A stretch of DNA of 64,000 nt from Setaria digitata. Lineage: Eukaryota > Nematoda > Chromadorea > Rhabditida > Setariidae. The stretch covers positions 1 to 64,000 of the forward strand of contig RCAB01000063.1 of NCBI GenBank assembly GCA_003640385.1. The letters run 5' to 3'. A model generated the notes under the pieces. The model saw nothing but the letters and a program-made list of their open reading frames with translations. It did no database searches and was not told the origin of the DNA. Every line of letters begins with the position of its first letter. The stretch's first letter is position 1. Shown here one piece after another: positions 63,057-64,000 of this stretch. A program made the position numbers and the translations under genes.

Positions 63057-64000
63057 AAAGCAATGTCNAATGTCTGCTTTTCTGAAACCACTGTAAATGG
63101 ATGAAATTAACAAAAGGTATAAATAAATTAACAATGATAGTTGTGGTAATATTATGTTACCTTTTATTAAGGGAACATTAATTAGTTGGAAAATAATTAT
63201 TTATTTTTGCAGCATCAAAAAATACATCCCTGATTGAAATCATTTGTAACGGATGGTCAACATTTTGGAGAGTAAAATGTGAAAAAATTAATTCTTTTTC
63301 TTATATTACTGAAAAACTCATTTCAGCTCCTTCAATTAAATAATTAACAGATAACATAATGGAAAAATATCATAAAATATCAACTGATTGCAGTGTTTGG
63401 GATGCCATGCGAAAGGTCTTTACTAAGTGAAATTTTAAGCAGTGAATTTCTAGATACTGAAGAAACAAAAATAATCAGTTACGGAATAGTGTGGAGATTA
63501 TATTGTAGGAATAAAAAAAGTGCGCAAAAATCGCTGAATCTCTGAATCAATCTTTGGTTTAAACATCATTATTATTTTGGCTTATAATTTAATTTCACAT
63601 TTTCATTATTTTGTAGCAAAATGTTTCTTTAAAAAAAAAAGACAAAAATAAAATCGAGCAAATCTCGAAAACCTAACTTCTTATGACTATTAAACGAGGT
63701 TTAAATTTACGTAAAATGCCACAAAAGTGAAATCTCGAAAATTAAAAAATCAAAAATATTGCTTGTTCTAAATATACAAGTACCAAGTGGTAGCAGTAAA
63801 TGGGATGTTATATTGTCCTAATTTCTAGAAGAATTTTTTCTTATTCTTTTTTCATTCTATTTTCTGACAACACAATTTACTTCGGCTGCCATAAAACTAA
63901 GTATTTATTAATTTCACTTCGGAAAATTATCTGCAGCATTCATTTTTGCATCTGTGTTTGCTTGTTATGCTTAAATTACTGGAATAATTTTAATGATCAT

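Larger units (their letters stand above)
59797..64000. other. AT-rich region right of the neuropeptide gene
   Basis: No gene model supported. It contains the upstream flank of the neuropeptide gene, a perfect 26-base palindrome at 60880-60905, a 221-base imperfect palindrome at 62557-62777 with a nearby partial copy, TA microsatellites, and a long poly-A run. Confidence 0.55.

Noticed and set aside
1..64000. tRNA, rRNA, spliced-leader RNA genes, CRISPR arrays or bacterial (endosymbiont) inserts
   Set aside because: A search by eye for T-loop-like GTTCRAATC motifs, the SL1 sequence, regular spacer arrays and bacterial-type gene clusters found none.

Overview
The window looks like nuclear DNA of a nematode, most likely a spirurid/filarial one. 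It is strongly AT-rich, with long poly-A/poly-T runs. Its genes have many small exons, short introns and TTTCAG-type acceptors. Most start codons lie a few bases downstream of an acceptor-like AG, as expected for spliced-leader trans-splicing. The clade is inference: metazoan protein families and nematode splice style are visible, but there is no species marker. All gene models were built by hand from splice sites, reading phase and family alignment from memory.

Layout. 1-1989: intergenic, with a TG microsatellite. 1990-6713 (+): proline dehydrogenase, 14 exons. 7342-10661 (-): glycine C-acetyltransferase (2-amino-3-ketobutyrate CoA ligase), 9 exons, tail to tail with the former; both are mitochondrial amino-acid catabolic enzymes. 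13234-18084 (-): SLC41/MgtE-type magnesium transporter, 12 exons. It shares a 667-base head-to-head upstream region with an RNF141-type RING protein (18752-20062, +, 4 exons). 23851-30508 (-): a 17-exon, 844-residue Ser/Thr/Gln-rich protein with a coding 24-base minisatellite and a C-terminal coiled coil resembling TBRG1/NIAM. 31277-32806 (-): WBP2 (GRAM domain plus PY motifs). 36138-36485 (-): a possible two-exon small protein, divergent from a phosphoribosyl-pyrophosphate synthetase-associated protein (36626-40841, +, 9 exons). 42305-44064 (-): a four-pass membrane protein of LAPTM4-like type.

44065-58617 is a 14.5-kb gene-poor stretch holding simple repeats, diverged duplicated segments and a few coding-like fragments. 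58618-59796 (-) holds the most interesting find: a three-exon precursor of the crustacean hyperglycaemic hormone / ion transport peptide (CHH/ITP) neuropeptide superfamily. It has six cysteines in the family spacing and a split arginine codon just after the fourth cysteine, where arthropod ITP genes are spliced. 59797-64000 is AT-rich and contains a 221-base near-perfect palindrome.

No rRNA, tRNA, CRISPR array or intact transposon could be supported. The genes do not form one pathway; the only functional link is the mitochondrial pair at the left end.
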